From UBA1715 sp045615765 (GTDB lineage Bacteria; Bacteroidota; Bacteroidia; Bacteroidales; UBA1715), in NCBI GenBank assembly GCA_045615765.1, contig JAZLFM010000020.1:57646-121645 (forward strand): a stretch of DNA of 64,000 bases. Reading direction: 5' to 3'. A program made the position numbers and the translations under genes. Below, piece after piece: positions 44,222-52,614 of the stretch. The notes under the pieces were generated by a model. The model was not told where the DNA came from and ran no database searches. It saw only the letters and a program-made list of their open reading frames with translations. The number at the start of each line of letters is the position of its first letter. Position 1 is the stretch's first letter.

Positions 44222-45511
44222 ATGAAAAGATTTATAACCCAGGAACTTGAAGATTGGAAGCAGAGCAAAAACAGGAAGCCACTTATTCTCCTGGGAGCTC
44301 GTCAGGTTGGCAAGACCTGGATTATGAAGGAGTTCGGCAAAAACCATTATGAGAATGTCGCTTATGTGAACTGTGATGAAGAGCCTTTGGCAAAAACAAT
44401 GTTCGAAGCCGATTACAGCATTCCTCGCATATTGCTTGTAGTGCAGGCTATCACGGGCATAGTGGTAGAACCAGGTAAGACGCTCCTGATTTTTGACGAG
44501 ATACAGGAAGCGCCCCGAGGTCTGCATTGCCTCAAGTATTTCTGCGAGAACGTGCCAGAGTATCATGTGATGGCTGCAGGTTCACTGCTTGGGGTTACAC
44601 TGGGGCATAAAGAATCGTATCCTGTGGGTAAAGTGAATATGCTTCATCTATATCCAATGAACTTTGAGGAGTTCCTGCTGGCTATGGAGGAAGAGGCATT
44701 ATATAGCATTCTTCAATCGGGAGATAAAGATGTGCTCAGCCTTATGAAGACGAAATTCATTGATTTACTTCGTCAATACTACTACGTTGGTGGAATGCCT
44801 GAGGTGGTCAGGACTTACTCAGAGAACAAGAATCTGCGGGAGGTGCGCTCATTGCAGCATGAGATTATAGAATCCTATCGCCGAGACATAACCAAACATG
44901 CCACCAAGAGTGAGGCTGTGCGTATCAATCAGGTACTCTCAAGTATTCCATCACAGTTGACAAAGGAGAACAAGAAGTTCATCTATGGAGTGATCAAGGA
45001 AGGAGCTCGTGCTGCACAATATGAATTAGCTATACAATGGCTCATTGATGCTGGAATCGTATATAAAGTTCCCAAAGTTAGTGCATTGAAGATGCCTCTT
45101 AAGGCATACGAGGATTTGGGCGCTTTCAAGTTGTTCCTTCTTGATTGCGGTCTTTTGGGGATGATGGCAGATGCCCCTGCTTCACAAGTGATAGCCTCAG
45201 ACAATGCATTCACTGAATACAAGGGTGCCTTTACAGAACAATATGTGCATCAGCAACTTACCTCAAAGGGTATCAATACTTATTATTGGAGCAGCGAAAA
45301 GAGTTCTGCAGAGATAGATTTTATCATTCAGAAGAATGACCGTGTTATCCCTATTGAGGTGAAGGCGGAAGAGAATGTTAGGGCAAAGTCCATGTCTGAA
45401 TACATCAAGAACAATCCCGAATTGAATCTGAAAGGCTTGAGGATTTCCATGAAAGGCCACATAGATCAAGGGTGGATGAATAATGTTCCACTTTATGCTA
45501 TTAAGGTGTAA
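44222..45511 (+). CDS. AAA+ ATPase with DUF4143 nuclease-like C-terminal domain
   Basis: 429 residues from the ATG at 44222 (MKRFITQELEDWKQSKNRKP); a TTG upstream frame would translate the third repeat and is rejected. AAA_14 ATPase: Walker A ILLGARQVGKTWIMKEFG, Walker B LLIFDEIQEAPRGL, MAAGSLLGV sensor. C-terminal DUF4143 domain (about 200-425) with winged-helix part and NTYYWSSEKSSAEIDFIIQK, IPIEVKAEENVRAKS, a PD-(D/E)XK-like core (D ... E-x-K). These ATPases are widespread and multi-copy in Bacteroidota; their function is not known, although a role in defence or addiction has been suggested. Codon use fits the island. Confidence 0.87.
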   Translation: MKRFITQELEDWKQSKNRKPLILLGARQVGKTWIMKEFGKNHYENVAYVNCDEEPLAKTMFEADYSIPRILLVVQAITGIVVEPGKTLLIFDEIQEAPRGLHCLKYFCENVPEYHVMAAGSLLGVTLGHKESYPVGKVNMLHLYPMNFEEFLLAMEEEALYSILQSGDKDVLSLMKTKFIDLLRQYYYVGGMPEVVRTYSENKNLREVRSLQHEIIESYRRDITKHATKSEAVRINQVLSSIPSQLTKENKKFIYGVIKEGARAAQYELAIQWLIDAGIVYKVPKVSALKMPLKAYEDLGAFKLFLLDCGLLGMMADAPASQVIASDNAFTEYKGAFTEQYVHQQLTSKGINTYYWSSEKSSAEIDFIIQKNDRVIPIEVKAEENVRAKSMSEYIKNNPELNLKGLRISMKGHIDQGWMNNVPLYAIKV

Positions 45512-45583
45512 CAATATGTATCCCCTACGGGGATTACAAGATCGGATATTATACTCCGCCCTTTTTGTTTTTATAAAGGCACA

Positions 45584-45820
45584 TTACAAATAACAACTCA
45601 TATATGTTGGAATTAGATGAACTTGGTTATCGGTTCGCAAATCTTTCGTATAAATTAGATATGGCATACCTATTCTTTGAGAATATTTTTTTATAAATGC
45701 GTCAAGTGAAGCATGTGTTTTGTAACTTGATGATCTAACTTCTATCGGACACAATTTATTTCCCTTAGATAGCAAAAAATCTATCTAAAAGTAAACGAAG
45801 GCGAATATAGCATCTACTTT
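45584..45820 (-). pseudogene. C-terminal remnant of a second DUF4143-type ATPase
   Basis: The minus strand reads KVDAIFAFVYF, an in-frame TAG at 45787-45785, then IDFLLSKGNKLCPIEVRSSS and LDAFIKKYSQRIGMPYLIYT to a stop at 45584. IDFLLSKGNKLCPIEVRSS is the C-terminal nuclease-like core of DUF4143 ATPases (D ... E-x-K). No N-terminal ATPase part is present. It lies opposite to the intact ATPase gene, so it is a separate decayed copy. The 427-bp gap between the ATPase and nfnA holds only this remnant, a small hairpin (ATCCCC/GGGGAT, 45519-45533) and the promoter box. Confidence 0.75.
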
Positions 45821-45909
45821 TATCCTCCTATTCCATAAGTGCATCACTAATTTTTCACTTTTTACAAAAGCTTTTTCGATTTAACCAATCATTTTACAAT
45901 GAATAGTTG

Positions 45910-45917
45910 TACCTTTG
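45910..45917 (+). promoter_or_regulatory. -7 box TACCTTTG of the nfnA-gltA-like operon
   Basis: TACCTTTG matches TAnnTTTG exactly and lies 21 nt upstream of the ATG at 45939. Confidence 0.65.
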
Positions 45918-45938
45918 TATGTCAAAAAGCAAAAAGAA

Positions 45939-46763
45939 ATGAATAAAATTATCAGAAAACAAATGCTTTCCGAGAATGTGGCAGAGCTTGAAGTTGAAGC
46001 ACCACAGATCGCGAAGAAAAGAAAAGCTGGTCACTTTGTAATCGTTCGTTACGATGAAAAAGGTGAACGTATTCCTCTTACAATTTCAAGTGCCGACACA
46101 GAAAAAGGTACTATAACTCTTATCCTACAAAAAGTAGGTGTAAGCACAAACAAAATCGCTTCGCTAGAAGTTGGCGATTATTTACACGATGTTGTTGGTC
46201 CTCTTGGAAAAGCTACTCATATCGAAAAATTTGGTACTGTTCTATGTTGCGGTGGTGGTGTTGGCGTTGCTCCTCTTCTACCTATCGTACAAGCAATGAA
46301 GGCTGCTGGCAACCGCGTAATCTCAGTTTTGGCTGCTCGTAGCAAAGACCTTATCATCCTAGAAGACGAAATTCGTAAAAGTTCCGACGAAGTTATCATT
46401 ATGACTGACGATGGTTCTTACGGTCAACAAGGTGTTGTTACCGTTGGTATGGAACAAGCTATTAAGAAAGAAAAAATCGATTTCTGTATGGCTATTGGTC
46501 CTGCTATTATGATGAAATTTGCAGCATTAAAAACGAAAGAATACGATATTCCTACATACGTTAGCTTGAACACTATTATGGTGGACGGTACTGGTATGTG
46601 CGGTGCGTGCCGTGTTACAATCGACGGAAAAACTAAATTCGTATGCGTTGATGGTCCTGAATTCGATGCCCACAAGGTTGACTTCGGCGAAATGATGATG
46701 CGTATGGGTGCTTACAAAGCTGAAGAAAAAGCTGCATTAGATAATTATCTACAAAACAAATAG
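45939..46763 (+). CDS. nfnA: Sulfide dehydrogenase / NfnA-type ferredoxin-NADP reductase subunit
   Basis: 274 residues from MNKIIRKQMLSENVAELEVE. FAD-binding barrel (KAGHFVIVRYDEKGERIPLT), NAD(P) domain (VLCCGGGVGVAPLLPIVQAM; ILEDEIRKSSDEVIIMTDDG) and a C-terminal [2Fe-2S] motif DGTGMCGACRVTIDGKTKFV followed by CVDG. Domain order and length match the PyrK/NfnA family. It pairs with the following GltA-type flavoprotein. The complex interconverts NADH, NADPH and ferredoxin (NfnAB) in anaerobes, or acts as a sulfide dehydrogenase or glutamate synthase small unit. The start 12 bp before the GltA-like gene confirms one operon. Confidence 0.88.
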   Translation: MNKIIRKQMLSENVAELEVEAPQIAKKRKAGHFVIVRYDEKGERIPLTISSADTEKGTITLILQKVGVSTNKIASLEVGDYLHDVVGPLGKATHIEKFGTVLCCGGGVGVAPLLPIVQAMKAAGNRVISVLAARSKDLIILEDEIRKSSDEVIIMTDDGSYGQQGVVTVGMEQAIKKEKIDFCMAIGPAIMMKFAALKTKEYDIPTYVSLNTIMVDGTGMCGACRVTIDGKTKFVCVDGPEFDAHKVDFGEMMMRMGAYKAEEKAALDNYLQNK

Positions 46764-46775
46764 GAGACTGGTACA

Positions 46776-48245
46776 ATGGAAAATCAAGATTTTATAAAAG
46801 AACAACGCGCACAAGCTTGGCGTGAAGAATTACGCAAGAAAATCTCTGCGAAAGATCGTTCAAATATGGATCGTGTTTCTATGCCAGAACAAGATCCTAT
46901 CGCTCGTAGCAAAAACTACGAAGAAGTAAATATGGGTATCACTAAAGAACAAGCAATCGCTGAATCTCACCGTTGTTTGGACTGTGCAAATCCAACATGT
47001 ATGCAAGGTTGTCCTGTTGGAATTTACATCCCAGGATTCATTAAATGCATAGAAAACGAAGACTTCCTTGGTGCTGCTAAGGTTATTAAGCAAACAAGTG
47101 CTCTTCCTGCTGTTTGCGGTCGTGTTTGTCCACAAGAAAAACAATGTGAATCTCAATGTATTCACTTGAAAATGAAGAAACCTGCTGTTGCAATTGGTAA
47201 CTTGGAACGTTTCGTAGCTGACTACGAACGTGAATCAGGACAAATGTCTTTACCAGAACTTGCACCAAAGAATGGTTTCAAAGTAGCCGTTATCGGTTCG
47301 GGACCTGCAGGTCTTGCATGTGCAGGCGACTTGGCTAAAGCTGGTTGCGAAGTAACAGTATTCGAAGCTTTACACGAAATTGGTGGTGTGTTAAAATATG
47401 GTATTCCAGAATTCCGTCTTCCAAACAGCATTGTTGATGTTGAAATCAACAACTTGGAAAAGATGGGCGTTACATTCGTAAAAGACTTCGTAGTTGGTAA
47501 TACAGCAACTATCGACGATTTACGTGCAGAAGGCTTCAACGCATTCTTCGTAGCAAGTGGTGCCGGTCTTCCAAGATTTATGGGTATCCCAGGAGAAAAC
47601 TACACAGGTATTCTTTCTTCTAACGAATACTTAACTCGTGTAAACTTGATGAGTGCTGCAAAACCTGAATTCGACACTCCTACTTTCTTCGGTAAGAATG
47701 TAGCTGTTATCGGTGGTGGTAACACAGCTATGGACTCTGTTCGTACAGCAAAACGTCTTGGTGCAGAAAGAGCAATGATTATCTATCGTCGTTCTCTTGA
47801 TGAAATGCCAGCTCGTAAGGAAGAAATACACCACGCACAACAAGAAGGTGTTGAATTCCTTTGCTTGAACAATCCTATTGAATATTTAGCAGACGAGAAA
47901 GGTCACGTAAACAAGGTTAAAGTTCAAAAAATGGAACTTGGCGAACCAGATGCATCTGGACGTAGAAGTCCTGTTGCCGTAGCCGGCTCTGAATACGAAA
48001 TCGATGTTGACTTAGTAGTAGTGAGCGTTGGTGTATCGCCTAACCCACTTATTCCAAACAGCGTTGAAGGTTTAGAAATGTCCGCTAAACGCACTATCGT
48101 TGTAAACGACGCACAACAAAGTAACATTTCCGACATTTTCGCCGGCGGTGACATTGTTCGTGGTGGTGCAACAGTAATCCTTGCAATGGGTGACGGTCGT
48201 CGCGCTGCTGCAGGTATTATGGAATATTTGAACAGTAAGAAATAA
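46776..48245 (+). CDS. gltA: GltA/NfnB-type NADPH flavoprotein
   Basis: 489 residues. N-terminal [4Fe-4S] region: CLDCANPTCMQGCPVGIYIP and VCGRVCPQEKQCESQC. FAD site VAVIGSGPAGLACAGDLAKA (about 168-190) and NADPH site VAVIGGGNTAMDSVRTAKRL (about 310); the end is DIFAGGDIVRGGATVILAMG with the C-terminal FAD motif. This is the large subunit of NfnAB or the homotetrameric NADPH-dependent glutamate synthase; the adjacent nfnA-type gene favours the first. It is followed by a terminator. Confidence 0.9.
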   Translation: MENQDFIKEQRAQAWREELRKKISAKDRSNMDRVSMPEQDPIARSKNYEEVNMGITKEQAIAESHRCLDCANPTCMQGCPVGIYIPGFIKCIENEDFLGAAKVIKQTSALPAVCGRVCPQEKQCESQCIHLKMKKPAVAIGNLERFVADYERESGQMSLPELAPKNGFKVAVIGSGPAGLACAGDLAKAGCEVTVFEALHEIGGVLKYGIPEFRLPNSIVDVEINNLEKMGVTFVKDFVVGNTATIDDLRAEGFNAFFVASGAGLPRFMGIPGENYTGILSSNEYLTRVNLMSAAKPEFDTPTFFGKNVAVIGGGNTAMDSVRTAKRLGAERAMIIYRRSLDEMPARKEEIHHAQQEGVEFLCLNNPIEYLADEKGHVNKVKVQKMELGEPDASGRRSPVAVAGSEYEIDVDLVVVSVGVSPNPLIPNSVEGLEMSAKRTIVVNDAQQSNISDIFAGGDIVRGGATVILAMGDGRRAAAGIMEYLNSKK

Positions 48246-48269
48246 AAATTTACCGTTTGTTTTTTTGAT

Positions 48270-48307
48270 GAGATGCCATGTTGAAAGATGTGGTGTCTCT
48301 TTTTTTT
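48270..48307 (+). terminator. Intrinsic terminator of the nfnA-gltA-like operon
   Basis: GAGATGCCA (48270-48278) and TGGTGTCTC (48291-48299) pair over 9 bp with two G-U pairs, followed by eight T (48300-48307). It lies 25 nt beyond the gltA stop. Confidence 0.85.
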
Positions 48308-48408
48308 GTAGGTATATGATTCACTTACCTGCGTTTTGCCTATCTTTCTGAGCGCAGCGAAGAATCTTCGAAAGCCAATACAATCACCCCCCCAAATAAA
48401 GTTACTAT

Positions 48409-48459
48409 AAAGCAAAAGCGCTGAGTCTATTAGTCTATTAGATTCAGCGCTTTTGCTTT
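48409..48459. terminator. Bidirectional terminator between convergent gltA and sulP genes
   Basis: AAAGCAAAAGCGCTGA (48409-48424) and TCAGCGCTTTTGCTTT (48444-48459) form a perfect 16-bp stem with a 19-nt loop made of TATTAGTC-type repeats. The arms carry A- and T-rich ends in both directions. It lies 15 bp past the sulP stop. Confidence 0.8.
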
Positions 48460-48473
48460 AAAATATATTACAA

Positions 48474-50180
48474 TTAACGTTGTAAATTCATTTCGTTAGA
48501 AAGCTCCTCAGCACGTTTAATAGCTTTACGAATATGATCATGTACATTGTGTTCTCCTACAAGTTTAACCAAACCTGCTTTGTGCAATGACTTCATTACA
48601 ACCGGATTTACACCTGAAAGGATTACCACACGACCGTCTGCCAAAGTATTTCGGATAAACATCTCTAAGTTATGCAAACCTGTAGAATCAATAAACGATA
48701 CTTTACGCATACGCACAATACGAATAAACTTGTCATTATGTTCACGAGTAATCTCATCGAACTTGTTGGCAATACCAAAGAAGAATGGACCATCTACTTC
48801 GTACACTTCGGTTCCAGCTGGAATTATAAGTTTTTCATCAGCGCCTTCACCATCGTGGTGGATTTCCATTTCGTCGCTAATAACTGAAATGTTGGTACTT
48901 TCCATAATACGCTTCATAAATACTACTATTGCCATCAACAAACCAACTTCTATGGCAATAGTAAGGTCAAATAATACTGTAAGCAATAACGTAGTGAACA
49001 TAATTGTTGTACTCATGCGTGACTGCTTGCATATAGCAACTATAGAACGCCAGCCACTCATATTATAGCTTACCACAATAAGAACACCTGCCAAACATGG
49101 CATTGGTATGGCACCTACAAGTGCACCTAAGAATAACAACACTAACAATAGCACAATTGTATGTACTATACCTGCAACTGGAGTACGGCCACCATTGTTG
49201 ATATTAGCCATAGTACGAGCAATTGCTCCTGTAGCTGGAATACCACCAAAGAATGGAACAACAAGATTTGCTACACCTTGTGCTATAAGTTCGGTGTTAG
49301 AATTGTGTTTATCACCTATTACACCATCAGCAACCATTGCCGACAATAATGATTCTATTGCACCAAGCATTGCCATAGTAAATGCTACAGGCAAAAGCAT
49401 AGTAATTGTATCTAGTAAATTGCCATCACCATCCATTTTTGGTACGCTAAGCGATGGTAGTCCTTCAGGTAATTCATAAAGGTCACCAATAGTTTTTACG
49501 CTATCTATACCGGCATAATTACGAAGTAACCAACAAACGATTGTCATAATTACTATGGCAAAGAATGCACCTGGAATTTTCTTACTAATCTTTGGCGTAA
49601 GCGTAATAATAAGTATACTTACTATACCAACAGCAAAAGATATCCAATTTATGTCTGAAATATGGTGAGCGTAGCAAGTCCATTTTTCAATAAAATTAGC
49701 AGGAACGCCACTAATACCCATACCGAAAAGGTCATTCATTTGAGTTGAGAAAATGGTAATAGCAATACCACCAGTAAAACCAACAATAATTGGATAAGGC
49801 ATAAACTTAATTACGCTACCAAGTTTTACAACACCCATTATAATAAGCATTATACCCGTCATTATGGTTGCGATGAGCAATCCATTAAGACCATATTGTT
49901 GGATTACACCATAAATAATTACGATGAACGCCCCTGTAGGTCCGCCAATTTGCACTTTAGTTCCGCCCAAAGCCGAAATAATAAGACCTGCAATAATTGC
50001 TGTCACCAAACCTTCGGTAGGACCAACTCCCGATGCGATACCAAACGATATTGCAAGTGGAATAGCAATCACACCTACGATAATACCAGCAACGATATCT
50101 GTAGTAAATTGTGCTCGATTAAAATTTCGAAGTGTTTCAAAAAATCTTGGGTGGAAATCAATAGTTTCTTTTACCTTCAT
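48474..50180 (-). CDS. SulP-family inorganic anion transporter with STAS domain
   Basis: 568 residues. The transport domain (about 15-420) has 12-14 hydrophobic segments. It opens with VAGIIVGVIAIPLAISFGIA, has GPTGAFIVIIYGVIQQYG, and near the middle VANLVVPFFGGIPATGAIAR and NINNGGRTPVAGI, all SulP signatures. The C-terminal STAS domain (about 430-560) contains VEVDGPFFFGIA-like YEVDGPFFFGIANKFDEI and RMRKVSFIDSTGLHNLEMFI. Such proteins carry sulfate, bicarbonate or related anions across the inner membrane; the substrate is not predictable from sequence. It has its own strong promoter. Confidence 0.92.
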   Translation of the reverse strand: MKVKETIDFHPRFFETLRNFNRAQFTTDIVAGIIVGVIAIPLAISFGIASGVGPTEGLVTAIIAGLIISALGGTKVQIGGPTGAFIVIIYGVIQQYGLNGLLIATIMTGIMLIIMGVVKLGSVIKFMPYPIIVGFTGGIAITIFSTQMNDLFGMGISGVPANFIEKWTCYAHHISDINWISFAVGIVSILIITLTPKISKKIPGAFFAIVIMTIVCWLLRNYAGIDSVKTIGDLYELPEGLPSLSVPKMDGDGNLLDTITMLLPVAFTMAMLGAIESLLSAMVADGVIGDKHNSNTELIAQGVANLVVPFFGGIPATGAIARTMANINNGGRTPVAGIVHTIVLLLVLLFLGALVGAIPMPCLAGVLIVVSYNMSGWRSIVAICKQSRMSTTIMFTTLLLTVLFDLTIAIEVGLLMAIVVFMKRIMESTNISVISDEMEIHHDGEGADEKLIIPAGTEVYEVDGPFFFGIANKFDEITREHNDKFIRIVRMRKVSFIDSTGLHNLEMFIRNTLADGRVVILSGVNPVVMKSLHKAGLVKLVGEHNVHDHIRKAIKRAEELSNEMNLQR

Positions 50181-50246
50181 TTTGCCTGTGTTTTATGTTA
50201 TTTCTTGTTACGGAGCCCACACCTAAATGCGCTCCCAAAAACGCGG

Positions 50247-50276
50247 CAAAACTACACAAATTTTGAAATTAGCAAA
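50247..50276 (-). promoter_or_regulatory. sulP promoter, TTTG/TAGTTTTG
   Basis: On the minus strand TTTG (50276-50273) and TAGTTTTG (50254-50247) are 18 nt apart and match both elements of the Bacteroidota sigma-ABfr consensus. This is the best two-element promoter seen in the window. The leader to the ATG at 50180 is about 60 nt. Confidence 0.7.
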
Positions 50277-50391
50277 AAACTAAAGATAAATATTTTATGT
50301 TCTTGTAAATTAAAAACTATACCAACACATTTATTTTATGTAAATTCAAATAATTTCTATAGAAATTACCTATTTTTACGCATATAAAAAT

Positions 50392-51222
50392 ATGAAACCA
50401 TCTATTTCTTTAATAATAGCATTCTATAATGACATCTTCTGGCTTGAAATGATTTTTGAGCAGTTGAGAAAACAAACGTTCACCAACTTCGAAGTTGTTA
50501 TTGCCGACGATGGTTCCAAAGAAGAAGTCGTACAACGCATCAGTCAAATTAAAAATGACTATACTTTTCCTATTCAACACATTTGGCACGAGGATATCGG
50601 TTGGAGAAAAGACATTATATTAAACAAAGCGGTTGTAGCCTCAAATGCTGACTATCTTGTTTTTATAGATGGAGACTGTATTCCACACAAAAAATTCTTG
50701 CAAGACCATTGGGATTTCAAACAGGAGGGTATTATTGCAGCCGGCAGAAGAGTAACTTTACCAAAGAAAATAAGTGATTCGTTGACTATAGAAAAGATTC
50801 GCAACGGAATACTTGAGAATATCACGCTACGAATAATATGGGCTGGTATCATTAAAGAAGAACGCCACACCGAAAATATCATAAGAATACGCAAAATGTG
50901 GTTACGCAAACTATTCTTAAAACAACGTACCCACGGATTATTGGGCTGTAATTTTGGCATTTTCAAAACTGATCTACTAAAGGTCAACGGTTTTGACGAG
51001 CGCTACCTCGCACCTGCTACTGGCGAAGACACCGACCTAGAAGCTCGTTTAAATAGAATCGGTATTCATGCACTGGTACACAAGCATGTAATGACACAAT
51101 TCCACAAAAATCATCCATTGTTAATGAATAGATGGGAAAAAGACAACGAAAAAATTCTTCAATATAATAAAGACAACAACATCAGTTTTACCCCTTGGGG
51201 AATTGACAAATCGAGTCTTTAA
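50392..51222 (+). CDS. Glycosyltransferase family 2 (galactosyltransferase-like)
   Basis: 276 residues. GT-A fold start SLIIAFYNDIFWLEMIFEQL, VVIADDGSKEEV, DxD-type metal motif VFIDGDCIPHKKF, then the C-terminal region LLGCNFGIFKTDLLKVNGFD and APATGEDTDLEARLNRIG characteristic of the galactosyltransferase (Glyco_transf_7C) branch. It adds a sugar to a surface polysaccharide or lipid-linked acceptor; the donor and acceptor are unknown. The gene converges on mqnB with a 4-bp overlap of the 3-prime ends. It is alone on this strand, with its own upstream AT-rich region. Confidence 0.9.
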   Translation: MKPSISLIIAFYNDIFWLEMIFEQLRKQTFTNFEVVIADDGSKEEVVQRISQIKNDYTFPIQHIWHEDIGWRKDIILNKAVVASNADYLVFIDGDCIPHKKFLQDHWDFKQEGIIAAGRRVTLPKKISDSLTIEKIRNGILENITLRIIWAGIIKEERHTENIIRIRKMWLRKLFLKQRTHGLLGCNFGIFKTDLLKVNGFDERYLAPATGEDTDLEARLNRIGIHALVHKHVMTQFHKNHPLLMNRWEKDNEKILQYNKDNNISFTPWGIDKSSL

Positions 51223-51839
51223 CAATTCTCAATTACTTCTGCAATAGCCTGATGTAAATTCTGAACAGCAAGAGATATATTCCATCTTGACTTATCACGC
51301 TCACCAACCATATTCGAAACAGTTCGAAGATGTATAAAAGGAATATCTTCTTTTATACAAACATAGTGAACATAAGCCCCTTCCATTGTCTCTATTGCAG
51401 GATGGAACTTCTTTTCAAGTGTTGCAATTTGTTCTGGCAAAGAAGTAATTGTTTGCGAAGTAACGCCCATTACTTTAGCGAACGAAGCAACATCTGTACT
51501 TGTCGCAACAAGTTCTCCTTCAGAAAAAGGACTTTTATGCGAACTAATCAACTTCATCTCAAAACCAGTCTTCCACTCTCCTTTTTCGAAAACACCGAAA
51601 TCAGAGAAATGATCTATCATAACTGTAACCGTTTCCCCTATTTCCAAAGTTTTGTCAAACGAGCCGCATATTCCCGCATGAATTATGAAATCGGGTCTTC
51701 GCTCACAACAGTATTTCGTTAGATTATACATAGTTGCAAAACCACCTATGCCAGAAACCAATACATCTACATTGTGCGACGTTTCAACAGAAAAATCGTG
51801 TGCTTCGAGTTCCGAAGGAAAAACTACCAAAATATTCAT
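51219..51839 (-). CDS. mqnB: Futalosine hydrolase MqnB
   Basis: 206 residues. Nucleoside phosphorylase-like fold of the MTA/SAH nucleosidase superfamily: VLVSGIGGFATMYNLTKYC, FIIHAGICGSFDKTLEIGET, then the substrate-contact segment AIETMEGAYVHYVC and IHLRTVSNMVGERDKSRWNI. The pattern ME-G-A and R-x-x-S-N ... D-K-S-x-W fits futalosine hydrolase, which removes hypoxanthine from futalosine in the alternative menaquinone pathway. It is the last gene of the GT4-sulfatase-GT2 run; start and GT2 stop overlap by 4 bp. No other mqn gene is in the window. Confidence 0.85.
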   Translation of the reverse strand: MNILVVFPSELEAHDFSVETSHNVDVLVSGIGGFATMYNLTKYCCERRPDFIIHAGICGSFDKTLEIGETVTVMIDHFSDFGVFEKGEWKTGFEMKLISSHKSPFSEGELVATSTDVASFAKVMGVTSQTITSLPEQIATLEKKFHPAIETMEGAYVHYVCIKEDIPFIHLRTVSNMVGERDKSRWNISLAVQNLHQAIAEVIENC

Positions 51840-52591
51840 TTTTTCTTAGTGAGAATGTACAACTTGCTATATTTTAAAAACACCGCATAAGCAGAGTCTG
51901 CAGATACAATTAATCCAGTAAATCCATCTAAAAACCCAAGTTGGAAGAAATACATCCGTATGAACCTCCAGATTGGTTGCAATACTATCGCAAAAATCGA
52001 AGATTTCTTTCCTTTTTTAAATTTTGCCTGCGCCGAAAGAGTTGAGAACTTATTTACCTGATCGATATGCTGTTCTATAGAGTGAAATGAATAATGCAAC
52101 ATATCACCCGAAAGCCTTTTTACAGGTATCGGAGTTTCGAAAGATAGCAATTCATGAATCTCACCTTTCCATTTTGCTAAATTCTTTTGCCACAAACGGA
52201 CACGATAATCGTGATTCCAACCACAATGTTTTACGGGTTTACCACAAAAATATGTCAATCGATTAAAGTCATACGCTTTAGCTGGAAAACCTGCATTTTT
52301 CTCTTGTAGAATTGACTGTATCAACTCTTCCGACAACACCTCATCGGCGTCAATCGACAATATAAAATCATAGGAAGCGAGAGAATTAGCATAATTCTTC
52401 TGTTCAGAATAACCCAACCATTTCTGCGATACAAATGTCACCGCAAACTTTCGGCATATTTCTTCTGTTTTGTCGGTCGAAAGGGAATCAACTACAATAA
52501 TTTCATCAGCAACAGACTGTACCGACGCAAGACATCGTTCAATGTTTCGTTCCTCGTTTCCTGTAATTATAACAACCGAAAGTTTCTCCAT
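51836..52591 (-). CDS. Glycosyltransferase family 2 (WaaE/KdtX-like)
   Basis: 251 residues from the ATG at 52591 (MEKLSVVIITGNEERNIERC). GT-A motifs SVVIITGNEERNIERCLASV, IIVVDSLSTDKTEEIC and the metal-binding SIDADEVLSEELIQS. The later part (CGKPVKHCGWNHDYRVRLWQ, KGEIHELLSF) is that of the LPS core beta-1,4-glucosyltransferase (WaaE-like) group, with a C-terminal hydrophobic segment. It probably adds a sugar to the inner core of lipopolysaccharide. The stop overlaps mqnB, and the sulfatase-like gene ends 23 bp upstream. Confidence 0.88.
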   Translation of the reverse strand: MEKLSVVIITGNEERNIERCLASVQSVADEIIVVDSLSTDKTEEICRKFAVTFVSQKWLGYSEQKNYANSLASYDFILSIDADEVLSEELIQSILQEKNAGFPAKAYDFNRLTYFCGKPVKHCGWNHDYRVRLWQKNLAKWKGEIHELLSFETPIPVKRLSGDMLHYSFHSIEQHIDQVNKFSTLSAQAKFKKGKKSSIFAIVLQPIWRFIRMYFFQLGFLDGFTGLIVSADSAYAVFLKYSKLYILTKKK

Positions 52592-52614
52592 CTCTTCTTT
52601 TCTACAAATATACA

